Shown piece by piece: positions 25,701 through 40,100 of a stretch of 64,000 nt of DNA. The first letter of the stretch is position 1; each line of letters opens with the position of its first letter. Origin of the DNA: Nymphalis io (taxonomy: Eukaryota > Arthropoda > Insecta > Lepidoptera > Nymphalidae). The stretch spans positions 3,128,561 to 3,192,560 of the forward strand of contig NC_065916.1 of NCBI RefSeq assembly GCF_905147045.1. The letters are read 5' to 3'. Made by a program: the position numbers and the translations under genes. The notes below the pieces were generated by a model. The model ran no database searches and was not told the DNA's origin. It saw nothing but the letters and a program-made list of their open reading frames with translations.

Positions 25701-28700
25701 CTGACAAATCCAACCCAAGCCTGGGTAACAGCGCGGTCGAAAACTAGTGCAATATCAATATTGGTTTGTATTTCATATAGTAAATTGTAGATGATTTCTT
25801 TATTGACTCGGAATGTGTGCCAGTTGACTTTTTGTAGTTATATAGTTAAACTTAACAGCCTGTAAGCTTCATACTGCTGAGCAAATGCCTCTTCTTCCCT
25901 TGAATATTAGAGCGTATTCCACGCGCCGTTTTGTGAGCAATGTGGTTTGCATTTCTCACAACTGAAACTCGCAATCATCGTGTAGGTTTCAAGTCTCTAG
26001 CCCTAGACCATCAGGCTATCACTAGTATTAATTCAATCCATGTATTAAGTTGAATGAACTTTAATATACTTAGTAGGTATTCCTAATTGTGTTATCAAAA
26101 TTTCAGCTTAATCGCTTGTGTGGAAGTTTTAGTTCATTTGCGAAATATGACCCAGAAGTAATAACGGTTGAAGTCAAATATAACGTTGTGAAGTCTAATT
26201 TTATCAGTATGCAGTCAGTAACAGCCTGTTAATGTTCCACTGCTAGGCTAAAGGCCTCCTCCAAGAGAGAGAAGTGCTTTTTCCACCACGCTGCTCTAAT
26301 GCGGGTAGATGAATTATAAACACAAATTAAGCACCACTGAATTTTTATGTGCTCCAAAGTTACCAGCGCTCCAGAGCTCAAAACCTTATCCTCAAAAAAA
26401 AGGGAGCCTTAGCCCAGCAGTGGGGCATTCACAGGCTGTTACGACGACGACGACAATAATAAACACATACTAACTAAACGCTTTAATAGGTAGTAGGGCT
26501 TTGTGCGAGCCCGTCTGGAGAGGTACCCGTACGAAGTCTGTACGGACAGCTTGTGAAGTGCATGTTGCTTTCGCTTTTATAAAAATGTTTTTTTTTTTAT
26601 AAAATAGATGGTCAAGTGGACCTGATGGTAAGGCACCACCGCCCATAAAAAATTCGCACTATTTAAGTAATGTAATGGTAGTATATGTCATGAGTGAGTG
26701 GTACCTACTCGGGTTTGCACAAAGGCCTACCACCTAGTGGCATATTAAGCTATATCTTTGAAATATGCAACATATTAACATAATAAATATATATATTCTA
26801 TGTCCATAGTGAAAATTTAAATTCAAACGATATTTTGACAGTTCCAATAATCGGATGCGTAGTTTTTACGTGATAGGGGTGAAAACATACCGACAAAACA
26901 TATATCTATGTAATAATATTCGACCATAAGGCCATTAGCACTTATACGCTTTACTCGCGACTTCGCCTTGTAGTTTTATCAAAATCGGTTCAGTGGTTTA
27001 ATCGTAATTGCATGACCGACAGGCAGAGTTAACATAGATTAATATTATCTGCATGACATTAATCTCACTAATGCCCGCAGACCACGAAAAATTCGTTCTA
27101 TGTTTTCATAGAGTACTTTTATAAATACATTTTTTCATTAAAATATTACGCTTATGAATGAAAGCTTGTGTGTGTAAAGCCGTCTGGGTGGGTACTACCC
27201 ACTTATCACGTATTCTACCGCCAATCTGCAATGTCTAGTTTTCTTTGTGTAGTTTTGTGTTTCGGTGTAAAATATGAGTGAGCCAGTGTAATTACAGGCA
27301 CAAGGAACTTAACATCTTAGTTTCAAAGGTTGGTGGCGCATTGGCGATGTAAGGGATGGTTAACATTTCTTAAAGTGATAATGTCTATGACCGGTGGTGA
27401 CTATTTATTATCACCATAATATGCCTGCTTGCCTTTTTAAAAAAAAAAACATTTAAATTTTGGTCACAAAAATTGGACAGCTTTGCTTAGTGTACTGTAT
27501 TTGAATACATTAGTTTGGGAACGAAGGTGTTATATCCCTTGTGCCTGTAATTACACTGGGTCACTCATATTTTAAGCCGGAACACAAAACCACATAAACA
27601 ATACTAGACATTGCTGCTGTTGGTTGAACCCATTTAGATCTGACTCCAGATTCATTGACCAACTAAACCATAAATGTAATATTTTTTTTTACCAATAAAT
27701 ATTGCTACGGAGTTGACTATATAAACAATACTGTGTCCTCTTCTCTCCGATGTCAAATCAATGATGATAGATAGAGAGGAATCACTGTTTAACTGTTCGT
27801 TTATAAGTAAAGCTGTAAATTAGCTAAAAAGCCTTATTATTATGGTAAATTCATGAAAAAAAATTCATGCAAATGACATTCTTACGGACATGAGAACAAC
27901 TCGACATATATATCACGCGATCTTGAACTCTATTCCGTATGAGAGAAGATTGAATTTACAAAATTTTCAACGAGTTCCACTCAAAAATATCTGGGCCAAG
28001 ATCAGCGCCTCGTCCTACATTCGGAGGTAGCAGTTTTTAACCGACTTCTGAATAAGAAGATTGTTTTCAAGGGTTTAAGTGGTTCAGTGGAATTTAATTG
28101 TCGATTGTTGGTTCAAATACAAATAATCTTTAGAGATATATAATAGCCTATTCCAATTGAAGAAGGAATAAAGATAAACAAACCTTAGATCTATATATTC
28201 CACGCGACTTCTATATTACGCACGACAAACAGTTCTCGATTAATATAACTATATTTATAATACAATACTATTCCACTTAACTACTTATATACACTTTAAC
28301 TTTACTTTCGAAGTTTCGGTTGTAACGTAATGATATGTCAGTGTATTAGTAATGTAGGCTGAAGGTAAAAATAGAACTGTACCATATTATTGTTTTGAAA
28401 AGAATATTTTATTTTAAAATAATATCACAGTAACAGCCTGTGGATGTCCCACTGCTGGGCTAAAGGCCTCCTCTGCCTATTTGAGGAGAAGGTTTTGGAG
28501 CTTATTACACCGTAACAGCCTGTGAATGTCCCACTGCTGGGCTAAAGGCCTCCTCTCCCTATTTGAGGAGAAGGTTTTGGAGCTTATTACACCGTAACAG
28601 CCTGTGAATGTACCACTGCTGGGCTAGAGGCCTCCTCTCCTCTTTTTGAGGAGAAGGTTTGGAGCTTATTTTATTACCACTACGCTTCTTCAATGCGGGT

Positions 28701-31700
28701 TGGTGGAATACACATGTGGCAGAATTTCAGTGAAATTAGACACATGCAGGTTTTCTCACGGTGTTTTACTTCACCGTATAGCACGAGATGAATTTAATTT
28801 ATAATCACAAATTAAGCACATGAAAATTCAGTGGTGCTTGCCCGGGTTTGAACCCACGATCATCGGTTAAGATTCACGCGTTCTTACCACTGGGCCATCT
28901 CGGCATTACACTTTACACTCTGGTTTCCCTTCAAAACGTATAAATCTTTCGCCTTTATTACACCACTCCGCTCCAATGCAGGTTGGTAATATCTATGTAT
29001 TATATAATTTAAAAAAGAGGACTCTGTTCTCGTTTGTGTATGTATGTAGGGTTATATGAAAAATAACGTTAGTTTGTATTTGACTCTCTGACGTTGAATT
29101 TCTCATACGCTTATAGGGTCGTATATAACAACACATAAAACCTCCAGTTTCAACTCACGACCATCGGTTAATATTCACGCGTCCTAACCACTGGGCTATC
29201 ACGATTGTTGGACTTGTACTGTAGCGTTTAAAAAAAAAAGGACGCGTTACCTTTGATTGAACTATATAGTACTGTCAAGAATATATTTGAATGATAAATA
29301 GTTATGAGTATCACTTATTGGATATATTTATAAAATTGTATATTTTTTATTTTTGTATTATGTTTCTTAATTTTTTTAAGCTTCTTTTTTTGTATTTATG
29401 AACTGGTTTATGTTGGAGTCACCGACATAGCTTGCAAAATTAGCAGGCTGAAGTGGCAGTGGGCTGGTCACGTATGTTGTAGGACCGATGGCCGTTGGAG
29501 CAGACGAGTCCTAGAGTGCAGACCGCGAATCGGCAAGCGCAGCGTAGGGCGCCCTCCAGCCAGGTGGACCGACGACCTTAAGAAGGTGGCGGGCACCAAC
29601 TGGATGCGGAAGGCGGAGGACAGGGAGCTTTGGCGCACCTTGGGAGAGGCCTATGTTCAGCAGTGGACAACGATTGGCTGTTGATTGATTGATTGATTGA
29701 TTGAACTGGTTTCCATTTTGCATTCGCATGTTGTGCTTACTTTTAACTACACTTAGATAATAAGTTTTTATTAATTGTTCTCTAAATGTTGTAGTGTAAG
29801 TGATTGTAAATAAACTAATAAAAAAAACTAATAAAAAAAAAGATTTTTTTAATTATCAGCCGGAGTGTAATATATCGTTAGTAATAAATGCTTACATCTG
29901 AATTATATAAATAGATAACTATTATTATATATTTAACCATAACTATAAAGTATTCGATAATAAACATTTTAATATTATATATATTCTTTCTTAAAAAAAA
30001 AAACCATTTTTTATTTTTAATCATCGATCTAGACAAATAATTTTAATTGAATTGTATGTCGGTGATTCCAAAATAACTGTCTCTTTTTACGTTACGAGCC
30101 GGTTGGCGTGGTTGGTAGATACTTGATTTTTACGCCGAAGGTTGTGTGTTCGATTCCCACCCAGGACAGACATTTGTGTGCATTAACATGTCTGTTTGTC
30201 CTGTGATTGGATGTAATTATCTATATAAGTATGTATTTACAAAAGAAAAGCAGTATATGAAGTATATCAGTTGTCTGGTTTCCATAGCACAAGCTCTGCT
30301 TAATTTGGGATCAGATGGCCGTGTGTGAATAATTTCCCAGGATATTAATATGACTATTGCGAGTTACCGAAACTGACCCAACCATTTTTGATTCTTTAAA
30401 AGAAATTATAGGAAAAGTGACCTCAAGTATTAACTGCAGCAGTAGCAGCAGTTTGTGCAAACCCAAAAATATAAATTCCTTTTATTTTATCTCCATAAAT
30501 AACGCCGTAAAGCTTTTGACTTATATGCTAGATTTTTATATATTTTTTTATTTACTCATAACTCAACGAATTCCGGTTAACAAAGAAAGAATTCCCGAAC
30601 TACGACCCATAAAAATAAGGTATACATCTGTTTCCTGACTATAGAAGTTTGTTTTTATGACATAATTTGTACGTGATATAAAGCGTGTTCCGTTTGAGGC
30701 TGAGCAGTTTTATCTTAAGTGCTGTTTGTCCTGATAACTATTCAGAAAATGTTGCCAGTATTGGTTTATTGCCAATATTTATGGATAGTAGTTGCCATAA
30801 AGATAACTTACCTTAATTCTCTTAAAAAAGCTCCAAAAAAAGGTATCAGCCTGCACTCCGGCATAGCGAGAGCACGGCCCAGAGCCCTCTCGTACTCAGC
30901 GGAGAGCAGCGCTGCGGAGAGGAAGTCCAGCGTCGGTAGCGGTTCCTCTGATATGCTCAGCCAGAACGTCTTCAGTTTGTGTGACCTGATGAATAATTAC
31001 ATTTGCTTAGATCAGAGTTCTACACTGATCACTTGGGGCTTTTACTTCTATATTGAGCAATTTTATATTGAGTGGCTTTTACACACAATGGACATTGTTC
31101 TTTTCGCATTTCGAGTGATCAATCTCAATCAAAGTCAAAGTCAAAAATCTTTATTCAGTATAGAAGCGTTACACTTGCCAATTGATTGTCATAAATCTAC
31201 CACCGGTTCGGAAATAAACACCTCAGACCTGAGGACCGGCAAAAGAAACTCAGCGGGATTTTTTTTTATATCTCACATTTACAATTATAAGTAATATATA
31301 ACAATAGCTCATTTTTTTAAATTTGAAATAACCTGGAGGCGTTTCTTTCATTCCCATGAATAAAATGATAAACAGGTTAACGTCCACTCAGATTTTTTTT
31401 TTCGAACTGTCCAGTTGCTGTTGGCCAGAGTGGCCTCTACAGCGTCACCGGGCGGGGTGGGCGAGATGAACTCAACCGGATGTTGGGAGCCGCACGCTCA
31501 AGAGACACAGACGTCCTTAGGGCGCCTCCTGTGAGGCCGGACCTCGGCTTAGGACGCTGTTGAAATCGGGAGGGAAAGACTTGTGCATTATAAACGCCGT
31601 CATACGCCTAAGCGTCGACGGGACGTAATGAATGAGGGTCGTCGACCCCGTCGGCGCGGTCGGTGTGTGTTTACTGTGTTACCTAACATGTTAACGTTGG

Positions 31701-34068
31701 CCGATGCAATCTTATCATCGGGGGCGACAAGGAGGTCTTTAGGGCGCCTATGAATCGATAGGGGAATCCCCTTAGATTATGAGATTTAAGAAATAGAGTG
31801 TAGCAGTATACGCGTCTATACTTGTTCACTATAGTATATCCCGTGTAGTTGGCTACACTTTTTTGAATATGGCTGCCGATCGTCGTCGCCGATCTATGTG
31901 CCTTCTTGTTCGATTATATTCAAAAATTTTCAAATTAAATTAGAAAATCCGGCAGATGTTGTCTTGTCTCTATATGTACCAATAATTCGATTAAATTCAA
32001 TTTCTTTATTTACATACATTGAGTTACATTAGATATTAAATTATTGGTATGTACTTTACACGAAAAGAGCACAGAGTAAAAACATATTTTTTATATATAC
32101 AGTTACAACACGGCTCAATAGATGGCGCTGTTCATACCGACGCAACAGGTTACATAAAAGCATCACTGATTTGACTTTATTAATACTAAATTTTTGTACT
32201 GCAGAAGAGGGCTATTCGTACAACTTATAAGCTGGGTCCTAAAGATTCATTTAGATGTAAATTTAAAGAAATCAAAATAATGACTGTCGCTTCTCAATAT
32301 ATATTTGATAATTTTATGTATGTACGCAAAAGCATAAAAGATTTTCCTAAAAATTGTGACGTACATACTGTTAACACCAGGAACAAGTATAAACTTACAA
32401 CCACTATTACCAGATTACACAGGGTTAGTAAGTCTTTTATGGGACAATGTATAAGCTTTTATAACAGGATCCTAGAAAACGTTCAAAAATATTCAATTGT
32501 GAAATTTAAACGAATCGTTAAGGAACGCTTGTGTGCTAAAGGATATTACACATCCGATGACTTTTTAAATGATTGCACACCCTGGGAATGAAACGATCGC
32601 CTCCAGGTTATCTCAAATAAAAAAAAAAGTATGTATAATTTGGCTAGTGTTGTATATGTATTGCAATTCTTGTAAAGAAATGAGATATAAAAAAATAAAA
32701 AAAACCGGCTGAGTTTCTTTCGTCGGTTCTTCTCAGGTCTGAGGTGTTTATTTCCGAACCGGTGGTAGATTTATGACAATCAATAAGCAAGTGTAACGCT
32801 TCTACTATATTGAATAAAGATTTTTGACTTTGACTTTGACTTTGACTGGGAGAATATTCATCTTAATATTATAAATGTAAGAGTGAGTTTGTTTATCTCT
32901 GTGTTACTAAATCAATCATTATGAAATTTTGAATACACGTTGTCAGAAGAAGACAGCATGATTTACATCACCACCTCTCATATGTAGGCGTAGCCACGGA
33001 AGAATACTAGTTAGGTAATCATTTATTATACGAAGGTCCATTCAGACATTGTATCACGGTCATTATTATCTGTACTGCTAAAGTACTTTAATATAATCCC
33101 GTTTCTTGATTTATCGCTTCTAATATGGGACATCTCCACATTCATCTCAACGTTTAATGAAAAGATTTAGGATGATATAGGTTAAAAATGTTCCTTTTTC
33201 ATGGATGAGATAAGATGAAGCAGTTTATAAGAAAATAATAATGTTTTTTTTTTATTATAGAATAGGTAGGCGGACGAGCATATGGACCCCCTGATGGTGG
33301 TCACCAACGCCCATAGACATTGGCATTGTAAGAAATGTTAATCATCGCAACCTTGGGAACTAAGATGTTATGTCTTGTGCCTGAAATTACACTGGTTCAA
33401 TCCCCTTAAAACCGGAACACAACAATGCCAAGTACTGCTATTTTGCGGCAGAATATCTGATGAGTGGGTGGTATCTACTCAGATGAGCTTGTACAAAGTC
33501 CTACCACCAGTAATAATAATTCAATTATCTATGTAAGTTGATTTTCGATAAATAAGTTGATTTTCGATAAGTCACTTTTGAAAAATGTACTTTTCAAAAG
33601 GCTCTTGCCTACTAGTATTATATATTTTGTTTTTATATCTGGAAGTGTTGGCCATTGATTTTTGTATATATAACAGCTAAAAAAATATTTGAAATAGGTA
33701 CGCAGACAGATAAATGGTCACCTATGCACCGCCATATAGCAACGGCACAGTATACGCACCGCGAAAATTAAATTTTTAAAAAGTGATTTATTTGTGATAC
33801 CAAAAAAAAAATCTACAAATTTCAACCTTAAAATACTTTGAGTGTAAATTATAGCTTAGAAGTTTATCAAAGCGAGAAGTTTTCAATGGAGCGGGCATTA
33901 CAAAGAGTTTCGTCACACCTCCGCACTGTACTCTAATAGCCCTTGTAAAGCGTTGCGTCATAACGAAAAGAGTCGAGTCGAGCATTTCAAGTTATAATAT
34001 TTATTTTAAAACTGTTAGTATTGTTGTTCTTTTATAAAATCGTTCAGTGTCCTGACAAAATTCTTTTG

Positions 34069-34101
<33 letters not shown>

Positions 34102-37100
34102 AAGGAAGGCGGACGAGCATATGGGCCACCTGATGGTAAGTGGTCACCAACGCTCTTAGACATTGGCATTGTAAGAAATGTCAACCATCGCTTACATATC
34201 CAATGCGCCACCAACCTTGGGAACTAAGATTTTATGTCCCTTGTGCCTGTAATTACACTGGCTCACTCACCCTTCAAACCGGAACACAACAATATCAAGT
34301 ATTGCTGTTTTGCGGTAGAATATCTGATGAGTGGGTGGTACCTACCCAGACGAGCTTGCACAAAGCCCTACCACCAGTAAAAAAGTTTTGTTTGGTTATA
34401 TGGCTACCAAGATTTTTAAAATTGAATGAAGGTATTCGGTACGGTACTCGGAAGGTAGGTCTTTGTACAAGCCTGGCTTGGAAGGTGACACACATCGTTT
34501 ATTCTACCGCTAATAGCAATACTTTAATTTACTGTACACCACACCACAAAGAGAAAAAAAAGAACATGTATACCGCCTAAATAAATGTACAATTATGGCG
34601 ACCTTATCGCTACATAGCGATCTCTTCCAGGCAACCAACGGTGTAAGTAATTACAGATAGGATATGAGGTAGGTGGTGGTAATAATATTAATATTTAATT
34701 AAAACAAAACCAATAAACAAATGTAATTATAAAATACACATATAATAATAATAATAATAATAATAATATCCTTAGACATTTTTCACACACGGCCATCTGA
34801 TCCCAAATTAAGCTTGTACAAAGCTTGTGCTATGGAAACCAGACAACTGATATACTACATATACTACTTTTCTTTTGTAAATACATACTTATATAGATAA
34901 TTACACCCAGACTCAGGACAAACAGACATGTTCATGCATACAAATGTCTGTCCTGGGTAGGAATCGAACCCACAACCTTCGACGTAAAAGGCATGTATCT
35001 ACCAACCACGCCAACCGGCTCGTCAATATTATATATCAATAAATAAATTATATTATTAGTACATACAAAATTACAAGTATATGATATAAATACATACTAT
35101 ATACAACAACGAATAAAACGATATGTTAATAATAATTGTTGTGCTCCATTTTAAAGGGCCAATATCCAACATTAACATAGAACAAGGCCCAAGGTTAATG
35201 GCACATTGTAAGGGAGGGCTAATATTTCTTATAGCGACAATGTCTATGGGCGTCAGTGACCAATTACTATGAGATCCATATGCCAGTCCACCTACCTATT
35301 AATAAAAAAAATGAAATAAACGTTTATGAGTAAATTACGCATGAGAAACTCTATTATGCATGTAAATCGGATTGTCTTTTTTATGTTATAGGTAGGTGGA
35401 CGGCCAATTGTGCCACCTTATTTTAAGTGGTCACCACCGCCCATAGACATTGGCGATGTAAGAAGTATTAACCATTCTTTCCATTACCAACGCGCAAGCA
35501 ACCATGGGAACTAAGATGTTATGTGTCTTTTGCTTGAAATTACTCTGGCTCATCCTTCATCCTTAACACTCATCCTTAATACTAAGTATTGCTGTTTACC
35601 GGTAGAATATCTGATGAGTGGGTACCCAGACGGGTCTGAATAACACCCTAGGCGATGTAGAAAATGGTTAATATTTCTTAGTGCCAATGTCTATGGGTGC
35701 CGATGAATTTGAATTGCCAACAATTGAGTGACCTATTTGCCAGTCTGCAAACCTAATATAAATAAAATATATGTCAGTACATATTATACTTGTTTGCCTT
35801 TAAGGGCCGAAATGTAATATATACCTCCTTATATACCATAATATCTGTAAAATATTTCATGCATATAAATTATGATATGATTATCTATTATTGTGATCAA
35901 GTTAGTATCCTTGAAGGGGTCTTCCTGAAGTTCTGGAATCTTCTGCCAGCCTTCCTCTAACCACTTGCAATTATCAGCTGACGCTATTGAAGATAAGGGT
36001 TCTTTTTCTTCCAGCAGAAAGCAAGTGACGTCAGCAAGTAGTTTCCGCCGGCCTACAGTCTAGAACAGCTGAAGGCCGAAAGAAACCCCTGCTGACAACA
36101 CTCTTGTCTTCTCGATCTTCACTTCTTTCTTCTATCTTCAAATCTAAACAAGTTTATAATAAACCAGCCCAGGAACCTTCGATGCAATATCTTACAAATA
36201 TAAAAGCAATATTTTCATTTATAAAATAGGTAGGCGGACGCCTACGCCACTTGAGGGTAACTGGCCGCCAACGCCGACAGGTATTTGCAGCGTTGTTAGA
36301 TATATTAATAATCTTTTACATCATCAATGCACCACCAACCTTGGTACTAAGATGTTATATCCGAACCGGAACACAATAATATTAAATCTTGTTTCGCGGT
36401 AGAATTGTAATGAGTGATACCTACCTAGACGACATTATAATGTATTCATTGAATTGTACCTCTTGTGAATGAATGAGTGAATGATTATATTATTTTGCTT
36501 TTCGAAGCCCTTCAAATTTCCTACACAGTCTTTTAAGTAGAGTGCTTTGGCACAAGGTCAACTTTATTCAATTTGGAGAGAAATACCTCACGCCTGATAA
36601 GAACCGATCGCGCGACCTTTCCTGCTACCCGACAAACGTAACTTGTGTTTTTTTATAGTTTAGGTTGGCGAACGAGCATCAGGTGGCCTATATCACCTGA
36701 TGGTAAGTGGTCACCAACGCCCATAGACATTGGCATTGTAAGAAATGTTAGCCATCGCTTACATCACCAATGCGCCACCAAACTTGGGAACTAAGATGTT
36801 ATGTCCCTTGTGCCTGTAATTACACTGGCTCACTCACCGGAACACAACAATATCAAGTACTGCTGTTTTGCGGTAGAATATCTGATGAGTGGGTGGTACC
36901 TACCCAGACGAGCTTGCACAAAGCCTTACCACCAGTAAGTAGTGTAATCAAATAATGTTCCTTTTGTAATTAAGGACTTTTAAATATCTCCTCTAAGGTT
37001 TTATACTAAAGATCACCATAACAGACCACTTACCATCAGATATAATTCCTAAAAATTTCTGATAAAATCTTGCGATCCATAAAGAAAAAAAATGGTGGTA

Positions 37101-40100
37101 GTGCCGAGGTGGTCACGATACACTCAATCGATGTGTAAATGTGAGCTGACCGTACTCACGCACACATTAATTAATTAATACCTTACAATGATGTCATCTT
37201 ACGCTCGAAATCTTATGCTGATATCATCTTGCGCTCGAAGTCCCAGTTAGCCTATACAATGTATTGAGCGCTAAAATTTTTACAGATTACAAAAAACATT
37301 TCGTTATTATCTTCCTTCAAACTTACTTCAAACCAGCAACGATTTCCATGGCTCCGTTGAAATTTCCAATGTTCCAACACGTGAGTGCTACGCGCAGGAT
37401 GCAGGCGAGGGTCGCTTTCCTTTCCTCGGAGCTCTGAGAGAGCACCAAATCCGTGACCCACGCGGAGACCTGGCAACAAGATACAAGAAGGTAAATTATT
37501 TTAAGCGAGATCTATTCGACGCGATACTTTTCGATAAAATAATAAAAAAAATTGATGTGAGGAGATAGAAATTCCTGTTGAATACAGGAATCTATTATTC
37601 AAATCAAATCAAATGTATTTTTTTCAAGTAAGCTTACTGTAAAGCGTTTTTCAACGCTTCAGAAAGCAGCCTCTAGCGAGAAGAAATGATAAGAATCGCG
37701 TAGTTGTTCTTTTTAAAATAAATCAGATTTACTATATGGTTAACTTTCACAATTATTGTTCATTAGTCCTGCGTTGAAACCCGAGCTTAAATCTAAATAT
37801 CTTTAAAAATAATAATAAATGTTTATGTGTGTATATATTAGCCGAGATGGCCCAGTGGTAAGAACGCGTGAATCTTAACCGATGATCGTGGGTTCAAACC
37901 CGGGCAAGCACCACCGAATTTTCATGTGCTTAATTTGTGATTATAATTCATCTCGTGCTTGACGGTGAAGGAAAACATCGAGAGGAAACCTGCATGTGTT
38001 TAATTTCACTGAAATTCTGCCACATGTGTAATCACCAATCCGCATTGGAGCAGCGTGGTGGAATAAGCTCCAAAACCTTCTCCTCAAAAAGGGAGAGGAG
38101 GCCTTTAGCCCAGCCGTGGGACATTCACAGGCTGTTACGGTTATGTGTGTGTCCTTCAATATAAACGATACATGCAGACCCTTATTCTACTCGTGCAAAG
38201 CCAGGACGGGTAGCTGGTATTTAATATAAAAAATAGTTATTATATGTAAGCTATGTAATTTTAAGAAAGGTATGATTTACATAAATATGGTTTTGATTTG
38301 ATTATTTTTATTAAAATGTAAGAAAATCAACAAGAGGGTAGTCAAATAAATTATAATTTAAAGTAGGATTAAGTGTTTTAAAAAGGGCGGTGTAAATTGA
38401 TTTGCTCGCAGTTCGTTTGGTGCATTGGTAGCAAAATCAACTAAAGGTGAGGTTATTGTAGTATCTTTATATTCACTGTATTAAGGTATAATGTTATAAT
38501 GTGGTTTACAATAATGAATATACTTAGTGACGTGTATGTCTTGTTTTATTTTAAAAAAGAATAGTAGATGTTTACATATACTTTAATAAAAAAATCCTAT
38601 TCGAGTGTTTATTGTGTAAGAAAAACATTACTGTTACCGAACCATCGAGAACTTTCGATCGATCCGCACCAGTTGTTTCCGAACGGCCGTTCAAAGCCAA
38701 GAATTTACATAATCCTGCGTCGTGTTTATTCATGAACGTTGCAGTTTCGACGATTTCGCTTTTCGAGTTTGTAATTCGCTTGTTCGTGTGAATATGTCAA
38801 GACATGGTGACATTACAACCAGAAAGGGCAAGCCCGTATAGGTACCGCAACTCATCATATATTCTATGGCTAGGTAGCAATATAAATTGTTCTAAATGTA
38901 ACCGAGACTGTTTACCGTTATCCACTTCTACAAACACGACGTTGCGGTATCGTAATCGTTTTAGATTCGTAGATTTGGCTGGCACCATGTTCATTGGTGA
39001 TCCACATAAATGGATCAGTAACGACTCCTAACGTTGGAGCCGTTCGGTGATACGTTATATTTATAAAAAAGCCCATATGCCTCGGCCAACTTAATACGAA
39101 GGATTGCAAACATATCAGCCATTGGAATGCTTGGTGGAATAATCTTCAAACCTTCTTAGAAAAAAACTGAGATGGCCCAGTGTTAAGAACGCGTAAATCT
39201 TAACCGATGATCGTGGGTTCAAACCTGGGCATTTACCACTGAATTTTCTTGTGCTTAATTTGTGTTTATAATTCTAATCTCGTGCTTGACGGTGAAGGAA
39301 AACATCGTGTGGAAACCATGCATGTGTCTAATTTCATTGAAATTCTGCTACATGTGTATTCCACTAACCCGCATTGGAGCAGCGTGGTGGAATAAGCTCC
39401 AAACCTTCTCCTCAAAAAAGAAGAGGAGGCCTTAGCCCAGCAGTGGGACATTCACAGGCTGTTAGTGTTACTGTTACTTCTTAGCAAGCAGTGGGACATC
39501 AACAAGCTGTGCTTTTTTATAAACTTTTTGTGTATTTCTTATAAAGAAACTCGCGACGAATTATAAATCAAAACTATAAGCTATGTTTGCTGGAAGCTAT
39601 CTAAACTTTAGCCGTCATCTTGAGTTGTACAGAAAATTTAAAGCGTTATTTCTCAGTTAATACACGACAACTTAAGTTTGTGTAACTTTCATAATATATT
39701 CAAGTTGCTTTATACTAGTATATGAGCTAGCAACGTCGTAAGAAATAACTATGGGTCAGCTGTTTTTATATATTCTTCTTATTGAATCTTGGTGTATCCA
39801 TACCAGCCTATCTGGCTGGTGGGTCTTTTACTACGCGCATATTTATACAGGCGCAAATTTAGTATTTTGAATTTTTTAGGTAGAATTTATTTTATTTAGC
39901 AGCATAAAGTTAAATTGCAGTGTTAAGTTAAATAATTTTTTTTTATCGTTGTTAACTTCATCGTACTGTAATATTGAAATATTTATTATTAAGTCCAGAA
40001 TAGCCTTTACGCAAAGAGCTGGAAATTTGCCATCCGTGTTTGACCTTCTTACTGTATATGATCTCTTGGTACATAAGACAATCGCTTCATAACCAAGATT

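Noticed and set aside
28431..28676. CRISPR-like array
   Set aside because: The three 82-bp units are copies of a SINE end with no variable spacers.
30719..31294. 191-codon open frame on the + strand
   Set aside because: It runs antisense over PLC epsilon exon 3 and into a reversed LINE 3' end; the real coding strand is the other one.
34140..34580. 146-codon open frame
   Set aside because: It is the standard reverse frame of a family D SINE plus chance extension; the same peptide appears in many copies.
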